Assembly: GCA_023974075.1 (NCBI GenBank)
Contig: JAMFTG010000705.1
Span: forward strand, 1-64,000
Length of the DNA: 64,000 nt
Direction: 5' to 3'
Source: Chaenocephalus aceratus
Lineage: Eukaryota; Chordata; Actinopteri; Perciformes; Channichthyidae
The notes under the pieces were generated by a model, which was not told the DNA's origin, searched no databases, and saw nothing but the letters and a program-made list of their open reading frames with translations. A program made the position numbers and the translations under genes. Positions 36,600-49,168 of the stretch are shown piece after piece. Positions within the stretch are counted from its first letter, which is position 1; each line of letters starts with the position of its first letter.

Positions 36600-36985
36600 G
36601 CCTCTGGGTCGGTTCTTCACTGAAAAGAGAGAATAGTTGAACCAACTTAATTGAATTACTTCAATTGGTAACACACAATTTAATTAAGTTTTCTCAAATA
36701 ATGTTTTTAAGTTATATTAACACAAATTATTCAAGTCAGATGTAATTAAAGATGTGTTTTCTTTCAAATCAACAGTTCGCATTAATCCAGTTATTTGCTT
36801 TACCCAAAAGTAAGATATTGTTCATTAACAACCTAAAACTACAGTTTCACAAAAAGTATTTATTTTAAGCAACCTCGGTAGCCTATTAAATGTTAGTTTA
36901 CTAAATATAATTTAAATACTTTATTCACAATTAAAATGTTAAGTTGGCTGAAAGACAAATCATGGACTCAAATATAATGTATGTA
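36600..36985. repeat. AT-rich dispersed repeat (TTGAACCAACTTAATT type)
   Basis: Repeated AACTTAATTGAATTACTT-like and TTTAATTAAGTT motifs with an end near ACATTGTAAG or ACACTGTAAG resemble fish MITE-type repeats. Boundaries and family are uncertain. Confidence 0.35.
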
Positions 36986-36988
36986 CAC

Positions 36989-37695
36989 TGTAAGGGAAAC
37001 TTCTGTGCAGCGATGCAGTGCAGTCACCGACTCAGGAAGGAGACACGGTGGAGCAGGAGCTTCGATGTCAAACACTGGAGGTTTATTTAGAGTTTCGACC
37101 GGAGAGATTCCCATCACAAGTCACACAGCTACGGTCTGACCGCACGGGTGGTTGCCACGTCAACTCTGGAGCGCCTCTCTCTCGTCAGCCCATTGAACTG
37201 GTTTCACAGAAAGTCATCAACATATTTAGATAAGATAGCTTAGACAGTTGGGAATACTGAGTCAATCTCAATCTTTATTTATTTATATAGCACATTTAAA
37301 ACAACCTTCGGCTGACCAAAGTGCTGTACAGGGCAGGCAGTAACTACAATAGTGAATAACCCAATGGGAGTACGATAATAAAAACAATAATTAAAAACAT
37401 AATAAAAAGCACAATAACTAGAAACATATAAAAAATAAATAAATAAAAGAACTCACTTGCGTCCGTCACTTATGGCCTCGAAGATGTCATACCTTGGAGT
37501 CCACAAACACAAAGAAGGAAGCGTCCCAGTGCACCCACAACAAAGACCATCTGTGACCGAGGGTCGCCCGGTCACAGAATGGGAACAACAACATTATGGC
37601 TGAAGCAGCCTGTGTCCTTAAAGGAGACAAACAGACGTCAGGGTTGGTCCTGTACGTCATATCTAGGAGTCTAGGACAATAATTTCCCTAACACA
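36989..37695. mobile_element. Possible solo LTR with nested repeat
   Basis: The left end TGTAAGGGAAAC and right end TTTCCCTAACACA form a short TG...CA inverted repeat around about 700 bp. A TATATAGCAC-type LINE/SINE tail is nested at about 37262-37450. No clear target duplication, so this is tentative. Confidence 0.25.
37262..37450. repeat. LINE/SINE-type tail (TATATAGCAC)
   Basis: ATCTTTATTTATTTATATAG followed by CACATTTAAAA and CAAAGTGCTGTACAG is a common fish retroposon tail, relative of those at 41410 and 44695. Confidence 0.6.
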
Positions 37696-38549
37696 TACTT
37701 TATTATATAAACATCAAAACAACTTTCATTCGTCTTTCCTTAAAGCAGTTTGTGGACAAATACAAAGTGTGTGATAAACAGACAAACAATAGCAGCTACC
37801 GACACTGAAGTTTTTTGTAGGACGACCCTGAAGTAAGCTGCTGGTTCCCTCGACAAAAAAGCAACGGGATTTCTCCATAGGATTTCTGAATATTGTAACG
37901 AACCTGGTCGATAAATGCACGTTATGTTCAGCCAGCTAATCTCCACATGTGCGGCGGAACAAAACGTGCATTCATCAAACAGGTCCACAGATCTTATTTC
38001 TTTTATCTTTTATAGTTCTTGTGATTTTGGCTACGGGGACGTCAAATGTACTATTCACTGCTTTCTGTGCTTCTGACGCTGGAATTTAGTTTCTATGTGG
38101 TCAAAGATGTATGATTCGACACCATGATCATTTATCTAGGTCAAGTGAAAGGTTTTATGGCAACAAATCATGATCAAGCCATCCTTGGTGGCATTCTTGG
38201 ATTTCATAGTGGAGAGCAGGCTTTTTCAAAACCTCAAGAGTTTCGGTGCCAATGCTAGGACCCACTTTCCCTATTTCAATTATCAGCAGAGCGACATTGC
38301 GCCTCAGGCTTATTGGAGAGGACCGTTTCATCATCACATGTGAAGCTGCTGACAATCATTTCAAAGTAAAGCTGGGAGAAATATTTGTACAAAAAGATCC
38401 TCATAAATTAAAAAAAGAAGAACAGACTGTGGAGTCTTTTCCAAACCAAACGCTCCTCAGTGTAGATGACATTTAAAAATGTTTGCGTACAGCAAAGAGG
38501 GATTTTATCTGACCTGAAACGCTCCATATAGGTACACACGGAATTTATT
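37696..38549. other. No gene recognised
   Basis: Non-repetitive sequence with only short ORFs (76 codons at 38246). None shows a known domain. Confidence 0.4.
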
Positions 38550-38601
38550 CACACACACACACACACACACACACTTCTAGATAAAGGTATCTCCTCTGAT
38601 G

Positions 38602-38696
<95 letters not shown>

Positions 38697-38776
38697 GGTA
38701 TCTCCTCAGATGCTGTACACACACACATACACACACTTCTAGATAAAGGTATCTCCTATGATGCTGCACACGCACG

Positions 38777-38820
<44 letters not shown>

Positions 38821-38958
38821 TAAAGGTATCTCCTCAGATGCTGTACACACACACACACACACACATAAAGGTATCTCCTCAGATGCTGTACACACACACA
38901 TACACACACTTCTAGATAAAGGTATCTCCTCTGATGCTGCACACACGCACGCACACAT

Positions 38959-38997
<39 letters not shown>
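38550..38997. repeat. Compound CA repeat with GATAAAGGTATCTCCT spacer
   Basis: CA runs alternate about every 60-120 bp with the spacer AAAGGTATCTCCTCAGATGC (six or so occurrences). It is a minisatellite built from a CA microsatellite plus a unique spacer. The Cys-Val ORFs on the minus strand are artefacts. Confidence 0.95.
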
Positions 38998-38998
<1 letters not shown>

Positions 38999-39535
38999 AT
39001 GCCTTTTGTAAAGCAGGAAAATAGCAAGTTATTATTGCCATCATCTTTGAATAGCTGTGAGAAACTGCAGAAATAATCCCAGCAATTAAATGCAAACGTA
39101 GAAAATGGCTTTCTTTTTTAGAGGGAGGAGATGCATGTTTTAAAGTATGATATATGTTATAGTAGGGTGTTATCGTAGGGGCGTAAGAGAAGCTAATGTT
39201 AAAGGAAACTATGATCCGTTATGGGCTCAGCACAGAAATCTCGTGGTGTTTGTCGAATGTTGTTTTTATATCACTCCACAATTGCCAAAAGAAACTCAAC
39301 ACTGTAGAATGAAATCCTTATTGTGGTGTGTAATATAGTGGAGGAATCAAGCATGGCATATTGATCCTCAGCCAATAGTTGTGCTGTATGTGAGTGAGCA
39401 ACATTAAGGCAATCTGATGACATGTATATTCCATAAGTGCATTTAACGTCACGGTCCAGTGAAAACCACGTATCTCCAGATTATTGTAGAATTAAAAGTT
39501 AAAGAAGGATTCAGAAACTTCTCTTAATTCAACGT
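38998..39535. other. No feature seen
   Basis: AT-rich non-coding DNA. Confidence 0.4.
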
Positions 39536-39539
39536 TCAG

Positions 39540-39870
39540 GCTTACTTTAACATGCTAACATGCGCTAAATGAGAATTAGCATGTTAGTGTGCTATCATTT
39601 GCTAATTAGCTCTAAACCGAGGGTGCGTCTAATGCAGATATTTGATCATAAACAATGAATGAAAGCTTTGACTTGATGACAATGCTAATTTATTAATGTT
39701 TAGTAGGTTTAATGTTTACCAACTTAACCATCTGAATTAGCCATGTTAGCATGCTATTGCTAATTAGCTTTAAACAGAGTTCAACTGATGCAGGTCGTAG
39801 AAAGCATATGAAAACTTTGACTTGATGACGGCGCTAGATGAGAAATTAGGGGATTACCAACGTTTGCACA
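39540..39870. repeat. Dispersed repeat with GCTAATTAGC and GACTTGATGACGGCGC
   Basis: Two diverged copies in tandem: GCTAATTAGCTCTAAACCGA followed later by CTTTGACTTGATGACAATGC, then GCTAATTAGCTTTAAACAGA followed by CTTTGACTTGATGACGGCGC. It resembles a repeat abundant in fish genomes; class unknown. Confidence 0.6.
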
Positions 39871-39989
39871 AACACCGGACTAGGACATGAATGTGTAGCT
39901 TCTCCTTTCGCGATATTTCCCAGAAAAAAAACAAAGTTGCAAAGGTAAAGTCAGTGGGATCACCAAAAACCATTAAATCCACTGGACTC

Positions 39990-40435
39990 CATGGATATTA
40001 TTTAAGCAATAGCTCACGACAGGCCGTGGTATATGCTCATTATATCACAGCTAAGGGGCGTGGTTCGGCCCGAAGCTTTTCAGCCCAACTGTATACAGTT
40101 AAATCGACCGGACTTCTTTCTGCAGATGTGAGCGTCCTTAACAACGGTCAATATGTCCTTGCTGCACATTAAGTCCTTGCTGCACATTAAGTCCTTGCTG
40201 CACACTATCCCTTACATGTTTCCATTGTAAGCTTTGTTAGTTAGTTAGTTTCGTAACGGACGTAATGTAACAGTTGTAACGGTTGTAGCTTTTCTCAGAC
40301 GCGGAGGGATACTGATTTGTTGTGAAAAGTAATTCTACCCGTGACATACGCTCATTATATCACGGCAAAGAACCAATCAGATTGCTTGATTTGACTTGTC
40401 CGTTTTATAAAGCAGTTTAGACGACAGTGATATAC
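39990..40435. repeat. Dispersed elements (GCTCATTATATCACGGC type) and 18-bp tandem
   Basis: GTGGTATATGCTCATTATAT at 40026 and GTGACATACGCTCATTATAT at 40342 are related element ends. At 40156-40206 GTCCTTGCTGCACATTAA is repeated three times. The class is not determined. Confidence 0.5.
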
Positions 40436-41249
40436 TGATTAACTGATATTGCCACCAAAAAAAAAGTATTACATGAGAAATTGCAAGAGATACATCGTTT
40501 TCACTTGACTAAAACAATATTAAAGACTACAGTAAAATACCCTTTTGTAAATGTTTTGTACACTACACAACATGTCCTCTCTACCTGACCCTTTTACCTT
40601 GATTTGTACTTTTAAATTATATTATAATAAAACCATACAGACCTCATATAATAGCTATAAGAGTAGATTATAACTTCTGAGTTCTTTAGAATTAGACGAT
40701 TAATTTAAAGACTAATTGCAATGGTTTGAATCTAAAACATGTGGTTGTAAATATTGAAATGCATGGAGTGGCAGAATCAGGAATAATTCTACATGAGTTC
40801 TGGTGAAGCAGATTAGCTCTTCTTTCATGTATAAATTGCATGACTAGCTGCTGGTTGACTTCTTCAGGATTCATACGACTTCTCACTGCTCTCACATCGC
40901 CCGAGACGGATCGATTATTTCCCCTCTGCCCCTCGTAGGTCTCGTTCTGTGTGGTGACCCAGCTCAGGAAAAGTGTTTCTGAAATGTGTCGTTCACCATC
41001 CTTTTGTTGTGACTGTCATGTTCAAAAGAAATGTGGATTCTTACCTCCCTCACAGGACCTTTTTGGATACTTGTGTTCATATCTGAAAAAACCAGACATA
41101 AGTGTAATGGAGTTTTTGAATGGTCCATCATGTGTAATTGTGTCAGTGTTTTCTTTCTACAGATGCCTTGGATGGCACAAGTGACAATAAATGAGTCCTT
41201 AAACACGTCATTGAGCTTTGGTGCTTTGAGGGAAAGCTTTTGGAAGTCT
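40436..41249. other. No gene recognised
   Basis: AT-rich non-coding sequence. Short ORFs of 77-92 codons near 40951-41309 have no recognisable domain. Confidence 0.4.
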
Positions 41250-41253
41250 CACA

Positions 41254-41285
<32 letters not shown>
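41250..41285. repeat. CA microsatellite
   Basis: A CA run of about 35 bp. Confidence 0.97.
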
Positions 41286-41286
<1 letters not shown>

Positions 41287-41404
41287 CTAAAAAAAAACAA
41301 GTAATCTAGTCCATCATCAGTGCAGACTGGGCTCTGGTTTCAGACAGAGGGTGATAAGAGGTGCTGTACAGGCAGTATGAGAAACATAAAGAGCTTTTTG
41401 AACA

Positions 41405-41740
41405 TTAATAATAATAATAATATATTTTATTTATAAGCGCACTTTTCATTTGCGTAAACAAAACTCAAAGTGCTACAAAATTAAAAATGTAAAAGGGTGA
41501 AACAAAACAACAATAAAAAAACAATTAAAACAACATAATAAAAGCTGTGACATTCATGCCCGCATGGCATAATGTGGGGGATTTAAAAATCTAGTTAAAG
41601 GCTATTCTAAAAAGATATGTTTTTTGAAAGCCTCCACAGTCTGTGGTGTCCTCAGCTGGCTTGGGAGGGCATTCCACAATCTCGGAGCAGCGGAGCAGAA
41701 GGCTCGGTCTCCCATGGTCTTCAGTTTTGTCCTTGGTGGG
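41405..41740 (-). mobile_element. LINE 3'-end fragment with ORF C-terminus
   Basis: Read on the minus strand, 41663-41713 encodes GDRAFCSAAPRLWNALP, the motif found at the C-terminus of many fish LINE reverse transcriptase proteins, followed by a basic FKK-type stretch. The tail toward 41410 has ATAATAATAATAATATATTT and a TATAAGCGCAC block. It is a truncated, dead copy. Confidence 0.75.
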
Positions 41741-41754
41741 ATGAGGAAGCATGG

Positions 41755-41935
41755 AGACATGTCCGGCAGTGGCTATAGGGGCTTGGACTGGGAGCCGTAG
41801 GGTCGCCGGTTCAAGTCCCCGACCAGACCTAAATATGGAGTGTGGACTGCTACTTGCTACCAGTTCACCTCCTGGGCCCTGCCGTGGTGCCCTTGAGCAA
41901 GGCACCGACACCTTGCAATTTGCATGCATTTTATT
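41755..41935 (+). mobile_element. tRNA-derived SINE
   Basis: GTGGCTATAGGGGCTTGGAC serves as the A-box region and GGTTCAAGTCC at 41808-41818 is a perfect pol III B box, 30-50 nt apart as in tRNAs. Downstream, CCCTTGAGCAAGGCACCGAC is a hallmark of fish tRNA-type SINEs. It is not a functional tRNA gene. Confidence 0.8.
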
Positions 41936-42850
41936 TTAGTAAACACTGAAAACGGGTCCCACAGACCCAAGCAGCACACAAAGGTTAAAGGTAAGCATAT
42001 AATAATGTTAATATATACACTGCAAAAAAACAAAAAAAGAGGAGTAAAAGTAGACCCCGACTTGTTTTATTTTTTGAAAGTAGCTCTCATCCTTAAAAAG
42101 GTTGGAGACCCCGTTATAGAACGATACATTTGACAATTTTAAGCTTGGCCTACCATTTCATTGGAGCGATGAGGAACAGGTGGGTTGAATGCAGAGGCCA
42201 CATGTCACCTGTGTGCTGTGTGCTCTGCATGTGTGACCATTAAAGAGATTTCATCCCTCCCATTCTATTCTAAGAGACGCAAAATAGATTCCCTCTTTAA
42301 AACTCTCCCCATCAGACCAGAACCCTAGAGAGCACCTGAATGTAAAAAAGCTCCATTCAAAGGTGACAAAAACAACACAATCTAAGTGTTTTGACTTCTC
42401 TGTTATCGCTCTTTCAGGGCAGACTCCCCGCGGGGCACTTCATTTAAAATGTGGCTGAAACTCAACAAAAACCCACCGAACCAATATTGCCTTGTCTAAG
42501 TTATTCTCTCGGCTCGATCACTTTAAAAAACAAAACAGCTTGGTCGTAAAAGGTGTATATAAAAATACACGATCTCCACATGCCAACTCTCTTTGTAAAA
42601 AATAAACCCTTAATCCATCGAGGCATGTGTCGACAAGTGTTTTTTTTTTTTAAAGTCAACCTGTCGAATATTCTGTAAAAACCAAGAAACGCCTGCAAAG
42701 AATTTACTCTTACAGCTTTGACAATAACTCCTTCTATGCCAGTCATGCCAAAACAGCTGGAGGCATTTTAACCAGGCATGGGTGGTTCCCTGATCTGCGT
42801 GCCAGCCTCCCCAGAGCCAGGAGGGAGCCGCCGCGGGCAAAGGAGCACCA
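41936..42850. other. No gene recognised
   Basis: Non-coding; small A- and T-rich runs only. Confidence 0.4.
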
Positions 42851-43330
42851 GCCATCCAGCCGGCCAGCCAGACAGCCAGCCAGCCAGCCATCAGCGCGCC
42901 AGCGAGCCAGCCAGCCAGCGAGCCAGCCAGGAGCCAGCCAGCCAGCCAGCCACCGGCCAGGAGCCAGCAGCCAGCCAGCCAGCGAGCCAGCCAGCCAGCC
43001 AGCCATCCAGCGAGCCAGCCAGCCAGCCAGCAGCCATCCAGCCAGCGAGCCAGCCAGCATCCAGCCAGCCGAGCCAGCCACCGCGAGCCCGCCAGCCAGC
43101 CAGCCAGCGAGCCAGCAGCGAGCCAGCCCAGCGAGCCCAGCCAGCCAGCCAGCCAGCGAGCCAGCCAGCAGCCGCCAGCCGGCCAGCGAGCCATCTAGCC
43201 AGCCAGCCAGCGAGCCGCCATGAGCCAGCCAGCCATCCAGCCATCAGCCAGCACCCAGCCAGCCATCCTTCCAGCTATCCAGCCAGCTAGCCAGCCAGCC
43301 ATCCATCCAGCCAGCATCCGCCATCATCGA
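42851..43330. repeat. AGCC tetranucleotide array
   Basis: About 480 bp of AGCC with GCG, GGC and ATCC variants. Apparent Trp/Leu/Ala- and Gln/Pro/Ser-rich ORFs on both strands are artefacts. Confidence 0.96.
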
Positions 43331-43712
43331 GCCAATCCATCCAGCCATCTATCCATCCATCCATCCATCCATCCTTCCATCTATCCATCCATCTATCCAT
43401 CCATCCATCCATCCATCCATTACCACCATCCATCCATCCATCTATCCATCCATCTATCCATCCATCCATCTATCCATCCATCCATCCATCCATCCATCAT
43501 CCATCTATCCATCCATCCATCTATCCATCCATCTATCCATCATCCATCCATCTATCTATCCATCTATCCATCCATCCATCTATCCATCCATCCATCTATC
43601 ATCCATCCATCCATCCATCCATCCATCCATCCATCTATCCATCCTCATCCATCTATCTATCCATCCATCCATCTATCCATCCATCCATCTATCCATCCAT
43701 CCATCCATCCGT
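43331..43712. repeat. ATCC tetranucleotide array
   Basis: About 380 bp of ATCC/ATCT repeats directly continuing the AGCC array, apparently derived from it by a C-to-T or G-to-T type change spreading by slippage. Confidence 0.97.
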
Positions 43713-44072
43713 GTTTTTAAAGACGACAGCATGCATCCTAATGCAGCTCCTCGGTTGAACTGATTTAGGATCAGATCCAGACGCCTCAGGCACTAAAAAC
43801 CTGTGCCTTAGCTGCAGAAATAGAAGCCATTTCAGCAGCTTCACGACATGTGTTTACTGAGACTCGTTCACTACCCTCTTCATGAAGACAACACATCAGC
43901 AATGTTGGCTCAAGCTGTCCACGACACGATAAACAAATAAACTAAACGTTGAATATAGATCGTTTTAACTTATGTAATCGTAACCCCTTTTTTCAAATGC
44001 ATATACCACACCTTATACTCCAGAGTTGACCTGTAAACAAAGATATCCCTACATTGTTAACACTAGCCTCTA
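43713..44072. other. No feature seen
   Basis: Single-copy non-coding DNA. Confidence 0.4.
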
Positions 44073-44075
44073 GAT

Positions 44076-44282
44076 CAGGGGTGTCCACACTACGGCCTGG
44101 GGGCCAAATGCGGCCCGCGGACTATTTTGAATCGGCCCTCACTCAGCAAATTCAAAAAGTACAATGACTTAAGTATAATAAACCTTTGCTTGTCTTATAT
44201 TATTGTGACTTATAACTGAACTTATGAGGCGATATACTTCTAGAAAGCCCTTCGTATATTTTTCTATATGTGGCCCTCGGTT
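44076..44282. mobile_element. hAT fragment (GGGGTGTCCACACTACGG end)
   Basis: The left end CAGGGGTGTCCACACTACGG and interior GGGGCCAAATGCGGCCCGCG are typical of a fish hAT family. The right end is missing; the next element begins at the break. Confidence 0.65.
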
Positions 44283-44283
44283 A

Positions 44284-45030
44284 GGGCTGTGCAATTAATC
44301 GTATTTTAATCACAATTACGATTTTGGCCTGCCACCATTACGAAAACAACGTAATCGAAAAAACGATTATTTTGCTTTGCTTGGTTGTGACAGCATAGTT
44401 GATCTAATTTATTTTAGTCTTATTTGTATTTATCATATTTACATATGTTTAGTAGCTTGTTGAAGTGCGCTCCAAAATATTGATCTTGTTTATTGGTATT
44501 TATTATTTTGATATTTTTTATTTAAATGTAAATGTAACTATCATTTATTTGTGTATTGGTTTTTCAGTTGAATTATACGTTCAGGGTAATCAACAGTTAA
44601 AAAGATACTGTTCAAATTATTATTTGTATTAAAGTTCAATAAATGGATGTTTTCAAAGTCAATGAATAATCGTATTTAATAATCGTGATAATAATAATAA
44701 TATATTTAATTTATATAGCGCTTCTCATCTGCCAAGACAAATCTCGAAGTGCTTCACAACAAGGGATACTGATACACTTTTGAGAGATTAAACAAATAAT
44801 TGTAATAATAAGAAAAAATCAAAAAATAAAATATAAAATAGAGTACAAAAATAAAAGTCGGAGATAGCGATAAAAATGGCAGTACTCCAGGTGTACCGTG
44901 CTCAAAGTTTATTGGAAGGCCTGCCGAAAGAAGAGGGTCTTAAGGCCGGTTTTGAAGACCTCGTGGAATCAATTATTGACCAAAATAATCGTGCTTATGA
45001 TTGTTGCCATAATCGCACGGCCCGCCTCGG
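44284..45030. mobile_element. hAT element (GGGCTGTGCAATTAATCG family) with nested LINE tail
   Basis: Left end TAGGGCTGTGCAATTAATCG; right end CCATAATCGCACGGCCC. Flanks CCCTCGGT and GCCTCGGT are a 7/8 match. A TATATAGCGCTTCTC LINE-type tail is nested at about 44692-44880. The 90- and 116-codon ORFs here have no recognisable domain. Confidence 0.65.
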
Positions 45031-45447
45031 TGTTTTCGTGTCTCTCTTATCTTCACAGCAAAGCGGAATCAGTCTGTTTCTGTCGACTCTGTTGTCCCAC
45101 TTGTTATTCTGCGACGATGTTTTATTCGACGGCACAGCAGGACAGTGAGAAAGAATCTGAAGAGTGGCGTGTCGCTCACTTTCTCACCCTCCGCTCGACG
45201 CCTGGCTCGCTTTCTAATTCAGGTTCTCGGGGCAAAGAACAGAGGTGATCGTAAGAGAATTGAAAATTGGAATGTGTGACCAGAGGAGGCGGGAGATGAT
45301 AAAACATGTGTCTGAGCTGGGATGGGATGGACGGTGCTTACCTGATTTTTTAAAGTTTATTCGTTCATGTTTTAATTCATGAGCTCTGCTGAAGTGCGGC
45401 GGAACACTGACATCTATTGACTTATTCAACAACAACAACAAATACCA

Positions 45448-48062
45448 AAACATGACAAAAGTAGAAACACAAGTATGAGAATAAAGCCAGTGGTGGAAGA
45501 AGTAGAGACACGACACACTGATATAGACCTGACCATCAGCAGGAGAGGACTCTTTAAAGTAGAGACAAAACATACTGATATACACCTGAACACCAGCAGG
45601 AGAGGACTCTTTAAAGTAGAGAGACTACATACTGATATACACCTGACCATCAGCAGGAGAGGACTCTTTAAAGTAGAGACACGACACACTGATATACACC
45701 TGACCATCAGCAGGAGAGGACTCTTTAAAGTAGAGACAAAACATACTGATATACACCTGACCATCAGCAGGAGAGGACTCTTTAAAGTAGAGAGACTACA
45801 TACTGATATACACCTGACCATCAGCAGGAGAGGACTCTTTAAAGTAGAGACACGACACACTGATATACACCTGACCATCAGCAGGAGAGGACTCTTTAAA
45901 GTAGAGACAAAACATACTGATATACACCTGAACATCAGCAGGAGAGGACTCTTTAAAGTAGAGACACTACATACTGATATACACCTGAACATCAGCAGGA
46001 GAGGACTCTTTAAAGTAGAGACAAAACATACTGATATACACCTGAACATCAGCAGGAGAGGACTCTTTAAAGTAGAGACACTACATACTGATATACACCT
46101 GACCATCAGCAGGAGAGGACTCTTTAAAGTAGAGACACTACATACTGATATACACCTGAACATCAGCAGGAGAGGACTCTTTAAAGTAGAGACACGACAC
46201 ACTGATATACACCTGACCATCAGCAGGAGAGGACTCTTTAAAGTAGAGACAAAACATACTGATATACACCTGAACATCAGCAGGAGAGGACTCTTTAAAG
46301 TAGAGACACTACATACTGATATACACCTGAACATCAGCAGGAGAGGACTCTTTAAAGTAGAGACACTACATACTGATATACACCTGAACATCAGCAGGAG
46401 AGGACTCTTTAAAGTAGAGACACTACATACTGATATACACCTGAACATCAGCGGTTGAGGACTCTTTAAAGTAGAGACACTACATACTGATATACACCTG
46501 AACATCAGCAGGAGAGGACTCTTTAAAGTAGAGACAAAACATACTGATATACACCTGAACATCAGCAGGAGAGGACTCTTTAAAGTAGAGACACTACATA
46601 CTGATATACACCTGACCATCAGCAGGAGAGGACTCTTTAAAGTAGAGACACTACATACTGATATACACCTGAACATCAGCAGGAGAGGACTCTTTAAAGT
46701 AGAGACACTACATACTGATATACACCTGACCATCAGCAGGAGAGGACTCTTTAAAGTAGAGACACGACACACTGATATACACCTGACCATCAGCAGGAGA
46801 GGACTCTTTAAAGTAGAGACAAAACATACTGATATACACCTGAACATCAGCAGGAGAGGACTCTTTAAAGTAGAGACACTACATACTGATATACACCTGA
46901 ACATCAGCGGTTGAGGACTCTTTAAAGTAGAGACACTACATACTGATATACACCTGAACATCAGCAGGAGAGGACTCTTTAAAGTAGAGACACTACATAC
47001 TGATATACACCTGAACATCAGCAGGAGAGGACTCTTTAAAGTAGAGACACTACATACTGATATACACCTGCACATCAGCAGGAGAGGACTCTTTAAAGTA
47101 GAGACACTACATACTGATATACACCTGAACATCAGCAGGAGAGGACTCTTTAAAGTAGAGAGACTACATACTGATATACACCTGAACATCAGCTGGAGAG
47201 GACTCTTTAAAGTAGAGACACTACATACTGATATACACCTGAACATCAGCAGGAGAGGACTCTTTAAAGTAGAGACACCACATACTGATATACACCAGAA
47301 CATCAGCAGGAGAGGACTCTTTAAAGTAGAGACAAAACATACTGATATACACCTGAACACCAGCAGGAGAGGACTCTTTAAAGTAGAGACACTACATACT
47401 GATATACACCTGAACATCAGCAGGAGAGGACTCTTTAAAGTAGAGACACTACATACTGATATACACCTGAACATCAGCGGTTGAGGACTCTTTAAAGTAG
47501 AGACACTACATACTGATATACACCTGAACATCAGCAGGAGAGGACTCTTTAAAGTAGAGACACTACATACTGATATACACCTGAACATCAGCGGTTGAGG
47601 ACTCTTTAAAGTAGAGACACTACATGCTGATATACACCTGAACATCAGCAGGAGAGGACTCTTTAAAGTAGAGACACTACATACTGATATACACCTGAAC
47701 ATCAGCAGGAGAGGACTCTTTAAAGTAGAGACACTACATACTGATATACACCTGAACATCAGCAGGAGAGGACTCTTTAAAGTAGAGACACTACATACTG
47801 ATATACACCTGAACATCAGCAGGAGAGGACTCTTTAAAGTAGAGACACTACATACTGATATACACCTGAACATCAGCAGGAGAGGACTCTTTAAAGTAGA
47901 GACACTACATACTGATATACACCTGAACATCAGCAGGAGAGGACTCTTTAAAGTAGAGACACTACATACTGATATACACCTGAACATCAGCAGGAGAGGA
48001 CTCTTTAAAGTAGAGACACTACATACTGATATACACCAGAATAATGATCAGAATATGCCCCT
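45448..48062. mobile_element. Transposon tip interrupted by 57-bp array C
   Basis: Before the array stands GTAGAAACACAAGTATGAGA; after it AATAATGATCAGAATATGCC and CCTAAT. Together these resemble the end of a common fish non-autonomous element whose tip reads ATAATATGCCCC. The array seems to have grown inside that tip. This family match is from memory. Confidence 0.4.
45497..48043. repeat. 57-bp minisatellite, array C (about 45 units)
   Basis: Same unit and orientation as array A. The first part shows a 171-bp (3-unit) higher-order repeat: the CGACACACTG variant at 45511, 45682 and 45853. The variant GCGGTTGAGG recurs 456 bp apart (46451 and 46907). ORFs of 853 codons (minus) and 327 codons (plus) arise only from the period of 57. 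Confidence 0.97.
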
Positions 48063-48715
48063 AATATCATTTGACTTTGCTGTACATTTGATTCAATCTT
48101 TTAATAATAATAAAATGTTAGGACTTTATCCGCTCTCTGCTGCATCTCCAATGAAGACCTGAGCTGAAAAACATTCAGATCTCACTGTGCGTCTAAATGA
48201 GTTTCACGGGATACGGCTCGCATCACGATCGTCACGGAGGAGATGGAGCGCGGAAACACAAAGCACTCGGACGCTAACGAAGATCTCTGAACCATTATCT
48301 GTAAATGAAGTGAGACGGAACAAACGGTGTCGGTGACAATTCAACATGATCTAGAATCCAGATCCATCCATCTCACAAAGGCGGGTTTTCCTATACGTAA
48401 GGCTGCTCCAAAAACAAGTTAAACAATAGAAATAAGTACGCAAATCTGCCAATAGAAAATTAGCTCGGTAAGATGTCTTGAAATAAGAAGGGATAGTTAG
48501 ATAAATCAGAACTTGTAATCAGCTGGGGGAACTCATTCTGAACTATATTTGATCAGAATCAGGAGATGCTGATTTCCTAATAAATAAATATGTGTTTCAT
48601 CTGAGATACGACTCAAAATAAGATGTTTCGACTCAACAAGATGATGCATTGTCTAAAGACAAGACCCGATATCTCTCTGCAGTTACTTCTGAAGGTAGTG
48701 TGTCTTATATCAGGA
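48063..48715. other. No gene recognised
   Basis: Single-copy non-coding DNA. Confidence 0.4.
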
Positions 48716-49168
48716 GAGACATATTCTGACTAGATATTAGACGAATATACTTTTATATATATAAATATACATTTCGAGATGTTGTAGTGTAGAGAGATAT
48801 TCTGACTAGATATTAGACGAATATACTTTTATATATATAAATATACATTTCGAGATGTTGTAGTGTAGAGAGATATTCTGACTAGATATTAGACGAATAT
48901 ACTTTTATACATATAAATATACATTTCGAGATGTTGTAGTGTAGAGATATTCTGACTAGATATTAGACGAATATACTTTTATATATATATATACACATTT
49001 CGAGATGTTGTCGTGTAGAGAGATATTCTGACTAGATATTAGACGAATATACTTTTATATATATAAATATACATTTCGAGATGTTGTAGTGTAGAGAGAT
49101 ATTCTGACTAGATATTAGACGAATATACTTTTATACGTATAAATATACATTTCGAGATGTTGTCGTGT
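48716..49168. repeat. 76-bp AT-rich tandem repeat (6 units)
   Basis: Units begin ATATTCTGACTAGATATTAG and contain TTTTATATATATAAATATAC; starts at 48721, 48797, 48873, 48947 and onward, with units of 74-76 bp. Confidence 0.95.

Noticed and set aside
41760..41830. tRNA gene
   Set aside because: A and B boxes are present, but the rest does not fold as a tRNA and a SINE body follows.
42610..43290. Trp/Ala/Gly-rich and Gln/Pro/Ser-rich proteins
   Set aside because: Translation of the AGCC tetranucleotide array on both strands.
45426..47987. 853-codon minus-strand ORF (and 327 codons on plus)
   Set aside because: It is a 57-bp tandem array; the period is a multiple of three, so frames stay open without selection. 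No start context, domain or non-repeat part.
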